25,489 nucleotides of DNA, from assembly GCA_016292455.1 (NCBI GenBank), contig JAEDIL010000013.1, positions 1 through 25,489 of the forward strand. Reading direction: 5' to 3'. Below the pieces are notes generated by a model. The model was not told the origin of the DNA. It made no database searches and saw nothing but the letters and a program-made list of their open reading frames with translations. Below are positions 1 to 7,044 of this stretch, piece by piece. The position numbers and the translations under genes were made by a program. Source of the stretch: Clostridiaceae bacterium (lineage in GTDB: Bacteria > Bacillota > Clostridia > Oscillospirales > Acutalibacteraceae). Position 1 is the first letter of the stretch; each line of letters opens with the position of its first letter.

Positions 1-38
1 TTGCATTCCGAGCAAGCCAAAGTAACTTTTACTCTCAT
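1..38 (-). CDS. rpmG: 50S ribosomal protein L33 (partial, N-terminal 12 codons)
   Basis: Only the start of this gene lies in the window; it runs off the left edge on the minus strand. The visible codons read MRVKVTLACSEC. This is the characteristic beginning of bacterial L33 of the zinc-binding (Cys-containing) type, with the first CxxC beginning at Cys9. A GGAGGT ribosome-binding site sits about 6 bases before the ATG (start at 38). L33 is a small protein of the large ribosomal subunit. In Firmicutes rpmG is commonly followed by secE and nusG, so those would be expected just outside the window; that is inference. The gene has its own strong promoter and a structured leader. Confidence 0.85.
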   Translation of the reverse strand, partial: MRVKVTLACSEC

Positions 39-114
39 GAACGGCACCTCCATTATCGGATTATTGCGGCCAATGCGCGGGAAAAACAAAACCGTGCATC
101 GAGCCAAAAGGCCT

Positions 115-147
115 CCCTCCGTTCGAGGGCACAAAAATAAAGCCCTC
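115..147 (-). promoter_or_regulatory. rpmG leader with two mutually exclusive hairpins
   Basis: On the transcript, GAGGGC (147-142) can pair with GCCCTC (130-125). The same GCCCTC segment can instead pair with the next GAGGG (119-115). Pairings are exact, with loops of 11 and 5 nt. The leader from the promoter to the rpmG ATG is about 120 nt, long for a ribosomal protein gene. It may be an attenuator or ribosomal-protein autoregulatory site. No U-tract terminator is obvious, so function is uncertain. Confidence 0.35.
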
Positions 148-163
148 TCTCAGAGGTAGTAAG

Positions 164-192
164 AGTTTAGCACACATCACTGCCTGAGTCAA
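164..192 (-). promoter_or_regulatory. SigA promoter for rpmG
   Basis: Reading the minus strand, TTGACT (192-187) is followed by a 17-bp spacer and TAAACT (169-164), with an extended -10 TG one base upstream. It lies directly upstream of the rpmG leader and points into it. Confidence 0.75.
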
Positions 193-237
193 GAGGGTTT
201 TAGGTATTTTTTAATTTTGTTTTATGATTTGCCGGCT

Positions 238-660
238 TTATTTTTCTCCGGTCACTTCAATTCCGTTTTTGCGAAGCAGCGCCGTGCAGCAGCCCTCGCC
301 GGGAATGAGCGTTCCGGAAAAGGTTCCGTCATAAATATGAGTTGAGCCGCAGGAGGGACTGTTTTGTTTGAGTATTGCCTTTTTAATTGAATACTTTTTG
401 CAGATTTCAAGGACTTTCTGCGAACCGGAAAGATACGCTTCGGTTCTGTCCTCGCCGTCGCAGGACACAACGCGTCCGTCAATTATTTCGCAGGGCGTGC
501 GCGGAGTTGTCAGCCCGCCGAGCTGCTCGGGACAGACAGGTATTGCCCTGCCCTCCTCATAAAGCTTTTTGATTTTTTCGTCCGGCTTGCTTTTTCCGTC
601 ATAGCGGCAGGGAAAGCCGCAAAGACACGCCGAAACAGCAATTTCATACTTCTTTTCCAT
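238..660 (-). CDS. DUF523 family protein
   Basis: A 140-residue cytoplasmic protein of the DUF523 family. It shows the family's N-terminal cysteine motif ACLCGFPCRYDG (about residues 11-22), the VCPEQLGG stretch and the PSCGS motif near residue 105. The clustered cysteines suggest metal or Fe-S binding, but the family has no established function. It starts 13 bases after the cyclophilin stop, so the two genes probably form one minus-strand transcript from the promoter at 1427-1454. The ribosome-binding site is weak, consistent with translational coupling to the upstream gene. No clear terminator follows; the rpmG promoter begins about 45 bases downstream. Confidence 0.85.
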   Translation of the reverse strand: MEKKYEIAVSACLCGFPCRYDGKSKPDEKIKKLYEEGRAIPVCPEQLGGLTTPRTPCEIIDGRVVSCDGEDRTEAYLSGSQKVLEICKKYSIKKAILKQNSPSCGSTHIYDGTFSGTLIPGEGCCTALLRKNGIEVTGEK

Positions 661-673
661 ACTATACTGTATC

Positions 674-1375
674 TCACTTTACAACTGTCATCGTGTCGAT
701 TACGATCGGTGTTGCCGGAATTGACGCTTCGCCGCGCGCAGTTTTCTTGATTTCAACGTTGCAGAAAGAATCAACAACGTCCATGCCCTCGACAACCTTG
801 CCGAAAGCGGCATAGTTGCCGTCAAGGAAAGTATCCTCATCGGAATAGCAGATGAAGAACTGGCTTGAAGCGGAATCGGGATCCTGGCTTCTTGCCATTG
901 AAACAACGCCGCGGGTATGCGAAAGGGTGTTCTGCTTAAAACCGTTTGCGGCGAATTCGCCCTTGATCTTCTTCTCGCTGCCGCCGAAGCCGGTTCCCTC
1001 CGGGTCGCCTCCCTGAGCCATAAAGCCGGGCATCACGCGGTGGAATGTCAGACCGTTATAAAATCCGTCCTCAACGAGGGAGATGAAGTTCTCGACGGTT
1101 TCGGGTGCATATTCGGGATAAAGCTCAATGACGAACTCTCCGAATTCTTTCATTACTACTTTTACTCTTGGGTTTTCCATATTGTCCGTCTCCTTTGATT
1201 CGGTTTCTTTTTCTTTTGTCTGCTTTGTGCCGTCATCTGCGTTCTGCTTGTCGGAAACCGCGGTTCCGGGTTCTGCCTGAGTGGTGGTCTGAACATTCTG
1301 ACCGCCGCAGGCGCAAAGCGAAAGCAAAAGCAAGGCGGCGCAGACAATGACTGCGGATATTCTTTTTACTGACAT
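674..1375 (-). CDS. Cyclophilin-type peptidyl-prolyl isomerase, lipoprotein form
   Basis: A 233-residue peptidyl-prolyl cis-trans isomerase. Residues 1-23 form a lipoprotein signal with lipobox LCAC (lipidated Cys23), followed by a Thr/Glu/Lys-rich linker to about residue 65. The cyclophilin domain follows, with the catalytic stretch FHRVMPGFMAQGGD and SSQFFICY. The lipoprotein would assist folding of exported proteins at the outer face of the membrane. An internal ATG (residue 66, coordinate 1180) has its own AAAGGAG site 9 bases upstream and begins MENPRVKVVM, just like a cytosolic cyclophilin. A 168-residue cytoplasmic isoform is therefore plausible. A hairpin, CCGGCT/AGCCGG, lies in the 5' leader. 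DUF523 follows in the same transcript. Confidence 0.9.
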   Translation of the reverse strand: MSVKRISAVIVCAALLLLSLCACGGQNVQTTTQAEPGTAVSDKQNADDGTKQTKEKETESKETDNMENPRVKVVMKEFGEFVIELYPEYAPETVENFISLVEDGFYNGLTFHRVMPGFMAQGGDPEGTGFGGSEKKIKGEFAANGFKQNTLSHTRGVVSMARSQDPDSASSQFFICYSDEDTFLDGNYAAFGKVVEGMDVVDSFCNVEIKKTARGEASIPATPIVIDTMTVVK

Positions 1376-1426
1376 AACAGCATCATCCTTTTTCCCCGGC
1401 TCAGCCGGTTTTTATGAATCCTGATA

Positions 1427-1454
1427 ATTATACATTCTTTTGTCGATATGTCAA
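1427..1454 (-). promoter_or_regulatory. Consensus SigA promoter for the cyclophilin-DUF523 transcript
   Basis: On the minus strand TTGACA (1454-1449) and TATAAT (1432-1427) both match consensus exactly, separated by 16 bp. It lies about 50 bases upstream of the cyclophilin start. Confidence 0.8.
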
Positions 1455-1460
1455 GTGTCT

Positions 1461-1510
1461 GTCTGTTAGCCGCCGCGCCGAAATTGTCTGTTAGCCGCCG
1501 CGCCAAAATA
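1461..1510. repeat. 25-bp tandem direct repeat, two copies
   Basis: Two adjacent copies, 1461-1485 and 1486-1510, each begin GTCTGTTAGCCGCCGCGCC. They differ only at unit position 20 (G/A) and at the last base (T/A). The repeat is GC-rich in an otherwise AT-rich intergenic region and lies exactly between the two divergent promoters. Confidence 0.9.
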
Positions 1511-1515
1511 ATGGC

Positions 1516-1544
1516 TTGACCTGCGGTAAAAAAAGTGATAGTAT
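1516..1544 (+). promoter_or_regulatory. SigA promoter for the 1607-2641 gene
   Basis: TTGACC at 1516, a 17-bp spacer, then TAGTAT at 1539 preceded by an extended -10 TGA. It immediately follows the tandem repeat and is about 60 bases upstream of the gene start. Confidence 0.6.
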
Positions 1545-1606
1545 ACAAAAGTTGGAAAACACAGCCGACAGATTTTTGCCGGCACATCATGAAGGAGAGA
1601 TGCATA

Positions 1607-2641
1607 ATGAAAAAAACACCGGAAGAAAAGAAGCTGCTGAAAGAGCAGAAAAAAAACCGCCGCCGCGAAAGAAACAAAAAGGCTTTGCCGGTAATCGGTG
1701 CGATTATTGTTATTCTTGCTCTTGTTTTCACCACCTACAAGATTGTCAATTTCACGCTTGACATCAACACTAACATTGAATATGAAAACGAAGGCTCACC
1801 TGTCGCGCAGAACGCAGTTCCGGTTGCAGCCTCTGCCGCTCCGGTTGCTCAGCCTTCGGCAGCTGCACCCGAAACAACCTCCGCTCCCGCTTCACAGCCC
1901 GCAGCAGATACTGCGCCCACAGCTTCCGACGCAAAGCCGCAGACAAACGAAGAAATTGTCAAAAAGTATTGCGATGTTCTCAACAAAATGAAGCAGGATC
2001 AGCCCGGCTATACCAAGAAAGAGTATCAGGCTCTGCCCGAGGAATACAGAAAATTCCCGAGCGCAGTCAACGCGCTTTTGAAATTCGGTGAGGCCTATAT
2101 GGTCAAGGAGGACAGCCCCAAGGCTATTGTTTCTGCCACAAAGGGCGAAGTTTACACCGCCGATGACGGAACCTCCATGCCGAAAATCAACCATGAGCTT
2201 CCGATCTGCAACACCGACAAGGGCTGCGTTCTTTCCGATTACAGCTGCGTAAAATCCGCAGAGTGCATTGACAATGCAAACGGAACACGCACTGTCAGAT
2301 TCTCACTCAACGATGAGATAAATCCCGAACCGACTCCTGCTGACACCTGCGTTCCCGTTTCATACCACGGTGCAGTAATGATGCCGGCAAGCATGAAAGA
2401 CATCAACACCGAGGTTGACAAGGTTGTCAGCAAGGTTCCGGGCATTACCATCAACAACTTCGAACTGACCTATCGTGACTGCAATTTTGAAGTTACCTTT
2501 GACCCGGCAAATGATCATGTCGTCTCAATCATTCATCATATCAATGTTGACATTGCCGCAAACGCCAAGGTCGCTTTTTCAACCATTGACGGAACGGCAA
2601 GGCTCACAAACGATATGAGCGTCTATGACATTCAGTACTGA
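1607..2641 (+). CDS. Membrane-anchored extracellular protein of unknown function
   Basis: A 344-residue protein that I do not recognise as a named family. The ATG at 1607 is chosen because AAGGAG ends 9 bases upstream; an earlier in-frame start would lie inside the promoter. The N-terminus is strongly basic and charged (about residues 1-22). One transmembrane helix follows (about 24-44), then an Ala/Pro/Ser/Thr-rich low-complexity linker (about 65-115). A folded extracellular domain of about 220 residues contains several cysteines (for example ICNTDKGC and SYDC-like spacing around residues 205-225) that may form disulfides. The layout is a type II-like signal anchor with a stalk and an outward-facing domain. 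It is monocistronic, with its own promoter and terminator. Confidence 0.75.
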   Translation: MKKTPEEKKLLKEQKKNRRRERNKKALPVIGAIIVILALVFTTYKIVNFTLDINTNIEYENEGSPVAQNAVPVAASAAPVAQPSAAAPETTSAPASQPAADTAPTASDAKPQTNEEIVKKYCDVLNKMKQDQPGYTKKEYQALPEEYRKFPSAVNALLKFGEAYMVKEDSPKAIVSATKGEVYTADDGTSMPKINHELPICNTDKGCVLSDYSCVKSAECIDNANGTRTVRFSLNDEINPEPTPADTCVPVSYHGAVMMPASMKDINTEVDKVVSKVPGITINNFELTYRDCNFEVTFDPANDHVVSIIHHINVDIAANAKVAFSTIDGTARLTNDMSVYDIQY

Positions 2642-2659
2642 TTCGTGTAATTAAACAGA

Positions 2660-3010
2660 TTAAGCCGTATGCGGGCTCTTTGGGCTCACATACGGCTTCT
2701 TTTTGGGTTCTTCACGGAAAGTGGGGGATGAGTTTAAAACATAAGGCAGAGAAAGTTAACGAATCAGTTTGAAGAAATTGTCTTCATTACGATAACCGTA
2801 ACCAATACGTTTCGCAACTTTAATTTTGTTGTTAAAGCCTTCAAGTTTTCCGGTGCTGATCGGATATTTTGCATGGGCTATCAAGCCTTTGATTCTTGAT
2901 TTTTTCAAGTTTGCAAATTCTTCTTTCATAGCATAACAAATTGCTAATGCTATACCGTTCTCAATCACACAGGGCTGTATGAATACCGGCACGGCAAAAT
3001 ACTGATGCAC
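2660..3010 (-). pseudogene. Truncated ISL3-family transposase C-terminus with internal stop
   Basis: The minus strand encodes the C-terminal end of a DDE transposase of the ISL3 type, including the hallmark PISTGKLEGFNNKIKVAKR followed by IGYGYRNEDNFFKLIR. A TAA (2756-2758) falls where the family normally has a Tyr, and the same frame continues after it as LSLPYVLNSSPTFREEPK to a stop at 2660. So the end is complete but interrupted by one nonsense codon. The catalytic N-terminal two-thirds is missing. No terminal inverted repeats or target duplication were seen. This is a dead insertion-sequence relic. Confidence 0.8.
2662..2705 (+). terminator. Rho-independent terminator
   Basis: AAGCCGTATG (2662-2671) pairs with CATACGGCTT (2689-2698) and is followed by CTTTTT. 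It lies 20 bases after the stop of the membrane-anchored protein gene. It also overlaps the remnant end of the ISL3-type transposase on the other strand. Confidence 0.85.
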
Positions 3011-3325
3011 TTGATATTTACCTTTGAATCATTGAGTGAATTAAACAGTCCCGGAGAATATATGCGCTGCTATCGCCAACTGAGGTGGTTGACCACAAGG
3101 CAGCTTGCTGAGAAATTAAACATTATACCGGCAACAGTTCTTGCTTATGAGCAGGGGCGTTTTCCGATAGTCCGGCGCGATATGCGCATGATTCAGTCGA
3201 AAGAATATGCGTCCGCCCCTGCAATCACTCCAAGCTCCTCATCGCTCCTGCCGTTAACACCCGAAATCTTGCACGGCATAAAGACTCCAAGAAGTTCTGT
3301 TCAATCAAAGAAAACAGTTATTTAA
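3005..3325 (+). pseudogene. Orphan XRE-type helix-turn-helix fragment
   Basis: This short reading frame contains a recognisable helix-turn-helix of the Cro/CI (XRE) type, about residues 18-55, including LRWLTTRQLAEKLNI and TVLAYEQGR. No convincing start codon with a ribosome site precedes it. The remainder (after about residue 60) is Ser/Pro-rich and shows no domain, probably not native sequence. It abuts the ISL3 relic on one side and the end of a PHP gene on the other. I read it as the leftover of a regulator truncated by rearrangement; a short functional protein cannot be excluded. The rest of 2706-3317 holds nothing else I can support. Confidence 0.4.
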
Positions 3326-4694
3326 TTTTTTTCCGAACAGATATTATTATTTTCTGCATAATTGCCCAGATCTTTGTGCTTTTGATTATCATAAGAATAT
3401 TGTTCAGAAACGATCTGCCGTCGCTCTTCTGCTCAAAGCTCAATGGTTCGCTGCCGTCATCAATGACAAGAGCCTGCGAAAGACACATTCCGCCCTCACC
3501 TTTAAGCTCGGCTCTGACATAACTGAACTCGCCTGCTTTTTCAATTTCATCAAGGTCAAGAACAACCGGCTCGCTGCCAATGCTCTGCTTTTTAATCACT
3601 TTGCCGTCAGCAATAAACTGAACCTCATCCGCATATTCGGCTTTGACAGTGATAGTGTGACCTGTTACGGAAAGCTCTTTATACATCGGGAAAGGTATTC
3701 CCGAGCCTCTTGTGTCAAAGCCCTCCGACGGACCGATTTCAAAATCGCTTCCTCTGAGTACTCTTGTAACAGCAAAAAAAGCTCCGTTCTGCATTGTTTT
3801 TCTGACGTTTTCTGTGGTGTTTTCTTCCATCATGAACACGCTGAAAGAGCTGTCGCAGTTGAGGAAAGTATGTGCGTCGGTATTGCTGAATCCGATAACA
3901 CTTTTACCGTAGGGAAGACAATACATGAGAAGATTGTCCCAAAGAATGCGGTCATAACCGGTTTTTCCGTTTCCCTCGTTAAAAACCTCCAAGCCGAGAC
4001 ATGAGTCATATTTAAGAATAAGGTCGCCGAAAAATTCTATGTTCTCAGGGTCATTGACAGCTTCGGGATCTGCGTTTGTGTTGATCCAGTCACCGGGATG
4101 ATTGATATGCGAAAGACCGCCGTTGTCCTGAACGAACTTTATTGCTTTTTCATAGCCTGCCTCGTTCTCAACGCCGCCGAACCCGTTGCCGACATCTGAC
4201 GGAAGGAAAAAGCCGTTGACGTGATTCTTGGTCAGCGAAAGATTGTTCAGCTCATTCGCGCCCGTTACGCAGAGCATTCCCCTGCCCCTGTTTTCAAAAG
4301 TACCGTCTGAAATTGCTTCATACTCCTCATCGGTGAGGTGCGCAACCTTTTTTCCGATGATTGTCTGATAAGAATACAGAAGCTGTTTTTCAGGCTCCCG
4401 GTTCCATTCAACGCCCGTTGTGCCGTGGTCAGAGTTTGCGAGGAAATCATAGCCGAGTTTATAGTATTCCTTTACCATTGACGCAAGGTCAATATCGGAA
4501 TCGCTGTATGTCGTGTGGGAATGGAGACTGCCCCTGTACGCACCCCACGCATCATCTCCGCTCCATACGACGTCGGCATAGGGTGAAATAATTCTGTAAT
4601 CTGATGGGCTCTGTGCATATACTCCGACAATACAAGCAGAGCAAAGCATGATCGCACTAAGAATAACACAGAGAATCTTTTTCATTGTTTTCAT
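3318..4694 (-). CDS. Secreted PHP-domain metal-dependent phosphoesterase-like protein 1
   Basis: A 458-residue exported protein. The start at 4694 is supported by an AAGGAGG site with 8-base spacing; an upstream in-frame ATG overlaps the stop of the preceding gene. Residues 1-27 are a signal peptide ending VYA. The PHP metal-binding motifs are visible in order: HSH (58-60) with an Asp at 65, NSDHG, SHINHPGDW and NTDAHTF. PHP domains hydrolyse phosphoesters using a di- or trinuclear metal centre; the substrate here is unknown. The tail (last ~30 residues) is hydrophobic then very basic, ending RKKIK, suggesting membrane association. It lies 17 bases after the paralogue PHP 2, so the two are probably co-transcribed. 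No terminator was seen. Confidence 0.8.
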   Translation of the reverse strand: MKTMKKILCVILSAIMLCSACIVGVYAQSPSDYRIISPYADVVWSGDDAWGAYRGSLHSHTTYSDSDIDLASMVKEYYKLGYDFLANSDHGTTGVEWNREPEKQLLYSYQTIIGKKVAHLTDEEYEAISDGTFENRGRGMLCVTGANELNNLSLTKNHVNGFFLPSDVGNGFGGVENEAGYEKAIKFVQDNGGLSHINHPGDWINTNADPEAVNDPENIEFFGDLILKYDSCLGLEVFNEGNGKTGYDRILWDNLLMYCLPYGKSVIGFSNTDAHTFLNCDSSFSVFMMEENTTENVRKTMQNGAFFAVTRVLRGSDFEIGPSEGFDTRGSGIPFPMYKELSVTGHTITVKAEYADEVQFIADGKVIKKQSIGSEPVVLDLDEIEKAGEFSYVRAELKGEGGMCLSQALVIDDGSEPLSFEQKSDGRSFLNNILMIIKSTKIWAIMQKIIISVRKKIK

Positions 4695-4711
4695 TGTTTT
4701 TTCCTCCTTAA

Positions 4712-6175
4712 TCAATACGGTTTAACCAGTCTTTCAACCGGATTGTATCCCAATCCGAAGTATTTAAAAATCCAGACAATCGGGTTCAGTCTGAAAACGA
4801 GTACATCAAGAACAGTAACAAGCTTTCTCAAAAACCATGGAGCGTCATAAACCTTGCCGACCTTTACGGGGGCAAATTCCTCGCCTTCAACATTCAGCAC
4901 AAACGGCTGAGAATAGCAGATTCCGTTATCTCCCGTGAGATAGAATCTGACATAGAGATACGGCTCGTCAAGAAGCTGAGAATGAAGGTCAAGAACAGCC
5001 GTTCCGTCTGAAATATCCGTTTCACGACGGATCACATTGCCGTTTGAAACCCATGTAATCATATTGAAGTTGACGCCCTCAACATAAATGGTATCATTCT
5101 CCCGGTTGACGCTGATACGAGTCACCATGGGAGTCGTATCGCTGTTGTAATCCTTCGATTCAAAGTCATCGTTATACCCCGGCATTTCCGCCATTCCATT
5201 GAGCTCAACACCGTTTGAATAATGCGAAACGGAAAAGAACTGACCATTTTCCATACTTGACCGGAAATTATCCATGGTAAGCTCCGGCATAAGATGCATG
5301 GTATAAGCATGATTGATTGAGGTAACGTTATGCGAATCTGCAAAGGAAAATGACCACGGAACCACGCCGTTGGGAATTGTTTTCCGAAGCACCTGGTCAT
5401 AAAGAATTCTGTCGCAGCGGGTATGTTCATCGGTTGAGCTGTTGATGCCCATTCCAACGCATGAGCCCTTGTTGTCAAGAAACAGCCGTGCAAACTTTTC
5501 CGCATAATAATCGTCAACGGGCTGACCGACATGCTTTGCGCTGTCTTTTTCAATATACACATACTCTCCGACGTGCGAAAGCATTGAAATGCCGCCCGAT
5601 TCTGAAACGCCTTTCGCCGGAGTTTCATAGTCACCGAAAACGCCGGCAAGTCCCTGTCCGTAATCGGAAAAATAACCTGTCAGATGGCAATCGGCAAACG
5701 GAGTCGCCATATTGAGTTCTATTCCCTTTGGTACGTCAAGCATACCGTTGCTGTGAGTCCTGCTTTCCGACCCGGCGGTACCGTTAAGATATGAACTGTA
5801 CTCCTCACCCGTAAGCGGCTCAATTTCCGCCATCCGGGTACGTTCCCTTTTTATGTATCTCAGCAGTGGAATAGTATCGGGTTTCTTATCCCATCCCTTA
5901 TTGATTGTTCCGTGATCCGTCAGAGCAACAATATCGTAGTTCAGAGCATAATGCTTCTGAACATATTCGTGAACTGTCAGATAGCCGTCGCTGGCATTTG
6001 AATGACTGTGAAGCTGGGTTTTATACGCTCCCCAAGTATCCCAGTCAACATCTTCATACGGATTGGTTATTATGTAGTTTTTGCCGTCTGATGCAAGCGT
6101 TGTAATTCCGGCAACCGGAAGCAAAATCAGCATTGCAACCAGAACTGCCGATAATCTTTTGTACATTTTCTTCAT
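4712..6175 (-). CDS. Secreted PHP-domain metal-dependent phosphoesterase-like protein 2
   Basis: A 487-residue exported protein with a signal peptide (about residues 1-28, ending TLA). PHP motifs appear in the same order as in its downstream neighbour: HSH (56-58) with Asp63, LTDHG, SHVGEY and FADSHN. Both proteins begin their mature part with a similar NPYxDVxW...WGAY block, so they are tandem paralogues with considerable divergence. The C-terminal ~45 residues are hydrophobic and amphipathic (WFLRKLVTVLDVLVFRL, then WIFKYFG), which may tether the protein to the membrane. A GGGGAG ribosome site and a SigA promoter lie upstream. Function is presumably extracellular phosphoester hydrolysis; the substrate is unknown. 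Confidence 0.82.
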   Translation of the reverse strand: MKKMYKRLSAVLVAMLILLPVAGITTLASDGKNYIITNPYEDVDWDTWGAYKTQLHSHSNASDGYLTVHEYVQKHYALNYDIVALTDHGTINKGWDKKPDTIPLLRYIKRERTRMAEIEPLTGEEYSSYLNGTAGSESRTHSNGMLDVPKGIELNMATPFADCHLTGYFSDYGQGLAGVFGDYETPAKGVSESGGISMLSHVGEYVYIEKDSAKHVGQPVDDYYAEKFARLFLDNKGSCVGMGINSSTDEHTRCDRILYDQVLRKTIPNGVVPWSFSFADSHNVTSINHAYTMHLMPELTMDNFRSSMENGQFFSVSHYSNGVELNGMAEMPGYNDDFESKDYNSDTTPMVTRISVNRENDTIYVEGVNFNMITWVSNGNVIRRETDISDGTAVLDLHSQLLDEPYLYVRFYLTGDNGICYSQPFVLNVEGEEFAPVKVGKVYDAPWFLRKLVTVLDVLVFRLNPIVWIFKYFGLGYNPVERLVKPY

Positions 6176-6208
6176 ATCATTCTCCCCTATGCATTTAATT
6201 GCACTCTA

Positions 6209-6236
6209 ATAATACATTTTTTTGGCCGATTGTCAA
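6209..6236 (-). promoter_or_regulatory. SigA promoter for the PHP gene pair
   Basis: Minus strand TTGACA (6236-6231), a 16-bp spacer, TATTAT (6214-6209). It lies about 34 bases upstream of the PHP 2 start. Confidence 0.75.
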
Positions 6237-6256
6237 GATTTACTGTTTTTTCCAAC

Positions 6257-6294
6257 GCAAAAAGCCTGCCGCATTTTTTTCAGCGACAGGCTTT
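6257..6294 (-). terminator. Terminator of the perR-rubrerythrin-rubredoxin operon
   Basis: AAAGCCTGTCGC (6294-6283 on the minus strand) pairs with GCGGCAGGCTTT (6272-6261) with one G-U, followed by further Ts. It lies 13 bases after the rubredoxin stop. Confidence 0.85.
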
Positions 6295-6306
6295 CATCTT
6301 TAACAA

Positions 6307-6462
6307 TTATTCCTCTTCAAAGGAATCCTTATCGAGTCCGCACCACGGGCAAACCCAATCTTCGGGAAGGTCTTCCCATGCAGTGCCGGGAGCTACTCCA
6401 TTATCCGGATCGCCGATTGCGGGATCATAAACATAACCGCAGGGGCAAACATGCTTAGCCAT
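6307..6462 (-). CDS. Rubredoxin with a shortened first iron-binding knuckle
   Basis: A 51-residue rubredoxin, an electron carrier with a single Fe held by four cysteines. The family core is present: YVYDPAIGDPDNGVAPGTAW, then LPEDW and the second knuckle CPWCG (Cys38, Cys41). The first knuckle reads VCPCGY (Cys6, Cys8), i.e. C-x-C-G instead of the usual C-x-x-C-G, one residue short. It would pass electrons to the rubrerythrin encoded 18 bases upstream in the same operon. A GGAGGG ribosome site precedes the ATG. A terminator follows. It is complete in length for the family (about 52 residues). Confidence 0.92.
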   Translation of the reverse strand: MAKHVCPCGYVYDPAIGDPDNGVAPGTAWEDLPEDWVCPWCGLDKDSFEEE

Positions 6463-6480
6463 AAAAAAACCCTCCTTAAA

Positions 6481-7011
6481 TTATTTGAAATATCTGTTGA
6501 GAAGGCCTTCAAATGCCTTGCCGTGTCTTGCTTCGTCACGTGCCATTTCATGAACGGTGTCATGGATTGCGTCAAGGCCGAGCTCCTTTGCTTTCTTTGC
6601 AAGCTCGGTCTTTCCGAGTGTTGCGCCGTTTTCTGCTGCAACTCTCATTTCAAGGTTCTTCTTGGTGCTGTCAGTAATAACTTCGCCGAGAAGCTCAGCA
6701 AACTTTGCGGCGTGCTCTGCCTCTTCATAGGCAGCCTTTTCCCAATAGAGACCGATTTCGGGATAGCCTTCTCTGTGGGCAACTCTTGCCATTGCAAGGT
6801 ACATACCGACTTCACTGCATTCGCCGGCGAAGTTCTCGCGAAGACCCTGAATAATTTCTGCCGGAGCGTCCTTGGCAACGCCGACAACATGCTCAGCAGC
6901 CCAGCCGAGGTTGTTTTCTTCGCGCTCTTTCATTTTTGCGCCGCAGATGGGGCAAACGTCAACAGCCTCGTCGCTTTCATAACCGCAAACAGGACAATAA
7001 TACTTTTTCAT
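6481..7011 (-). CDS. Reverse rubrerythrin (NADH peroxidase-type)
   Basis: A 176-residue cytoplasmic peroxide-reducing enzyme. The rubredoxin-like domain is at the N-terminus (CPVC at 6-9, CPIC at 20-23), followed by a ferritin-like di-iron four-helix domain. Its ligand motifs are visible: ENFAGECSEVGMY, then EEAEHAAKF and ARDEARHGK. This domain order is opposite to classical rubrerythrin and typical of the clostridial reverse rubrerythrins that reduce H2O2 and O2 in anaerobes. Reduction is usually by NADH through a rubredoxin oxidoreductase and rubredoxin. The gene sits between perR and rubredoxin (gaps 33 and 18 bases), a classic peroxide-stress operon. Confidence 0.93.
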   Translation of the reverse strand: MKKYYCPVCGYESDEAVDVCPICGAKMKEREENNLGWAAEHVVGVAKDAPAEIIQGLRENFAGECSEVGMYLAMARVAHREGYPEIGLYWEKAAYEEAEHAAKFAELLGEVITDSTKKNLEMRVAAENGATLGKTELAKKAKELGLDAIHDTVHEMARDEARHGKAFEGLLNRYFK

Positions 7012-7044
7012 TTTGAATACCTCCGATAAAATATTGTTTGATTT

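Noticed and set aside
917..1198. Plus-strand open frame opposite the cyclophilin gene
   Set aside because: Lies wholly within the well-supported cyclophilin coding sequence, with no promoter or ribosome site.
1391..1415. Terminator-like CCGGCTCAGCCGG with T-run on the plus strand
   Set aside because: No plus-strand gene ends before it; more likely a leader hairpin of the cyclophilin transcript.
1461..1510. Possible CRISPR repeats
   Set aside because: Only two units, directly adjacent without spacers, and no cas genes nearby.
1535..1606. Upstream extension of the membrane-anchored protein
   Set aside because: The extra codons fall within and just after the promoter; the ATG at 1607 has the good ribosome site.
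3200..3317. Possible coding remnant on the minus strand (short frame with SGVNGRSDEELGVIAG)
   Set aside because: Too short, no start or family recognised; cannot be separated from chance.
6451..7029. Plus-strand open frame of 192 codons opposite rubrerythrin
   Set aside because: Complement of a clear reverse rubrerythrin gene; the translated sequence has no recognisable domain.
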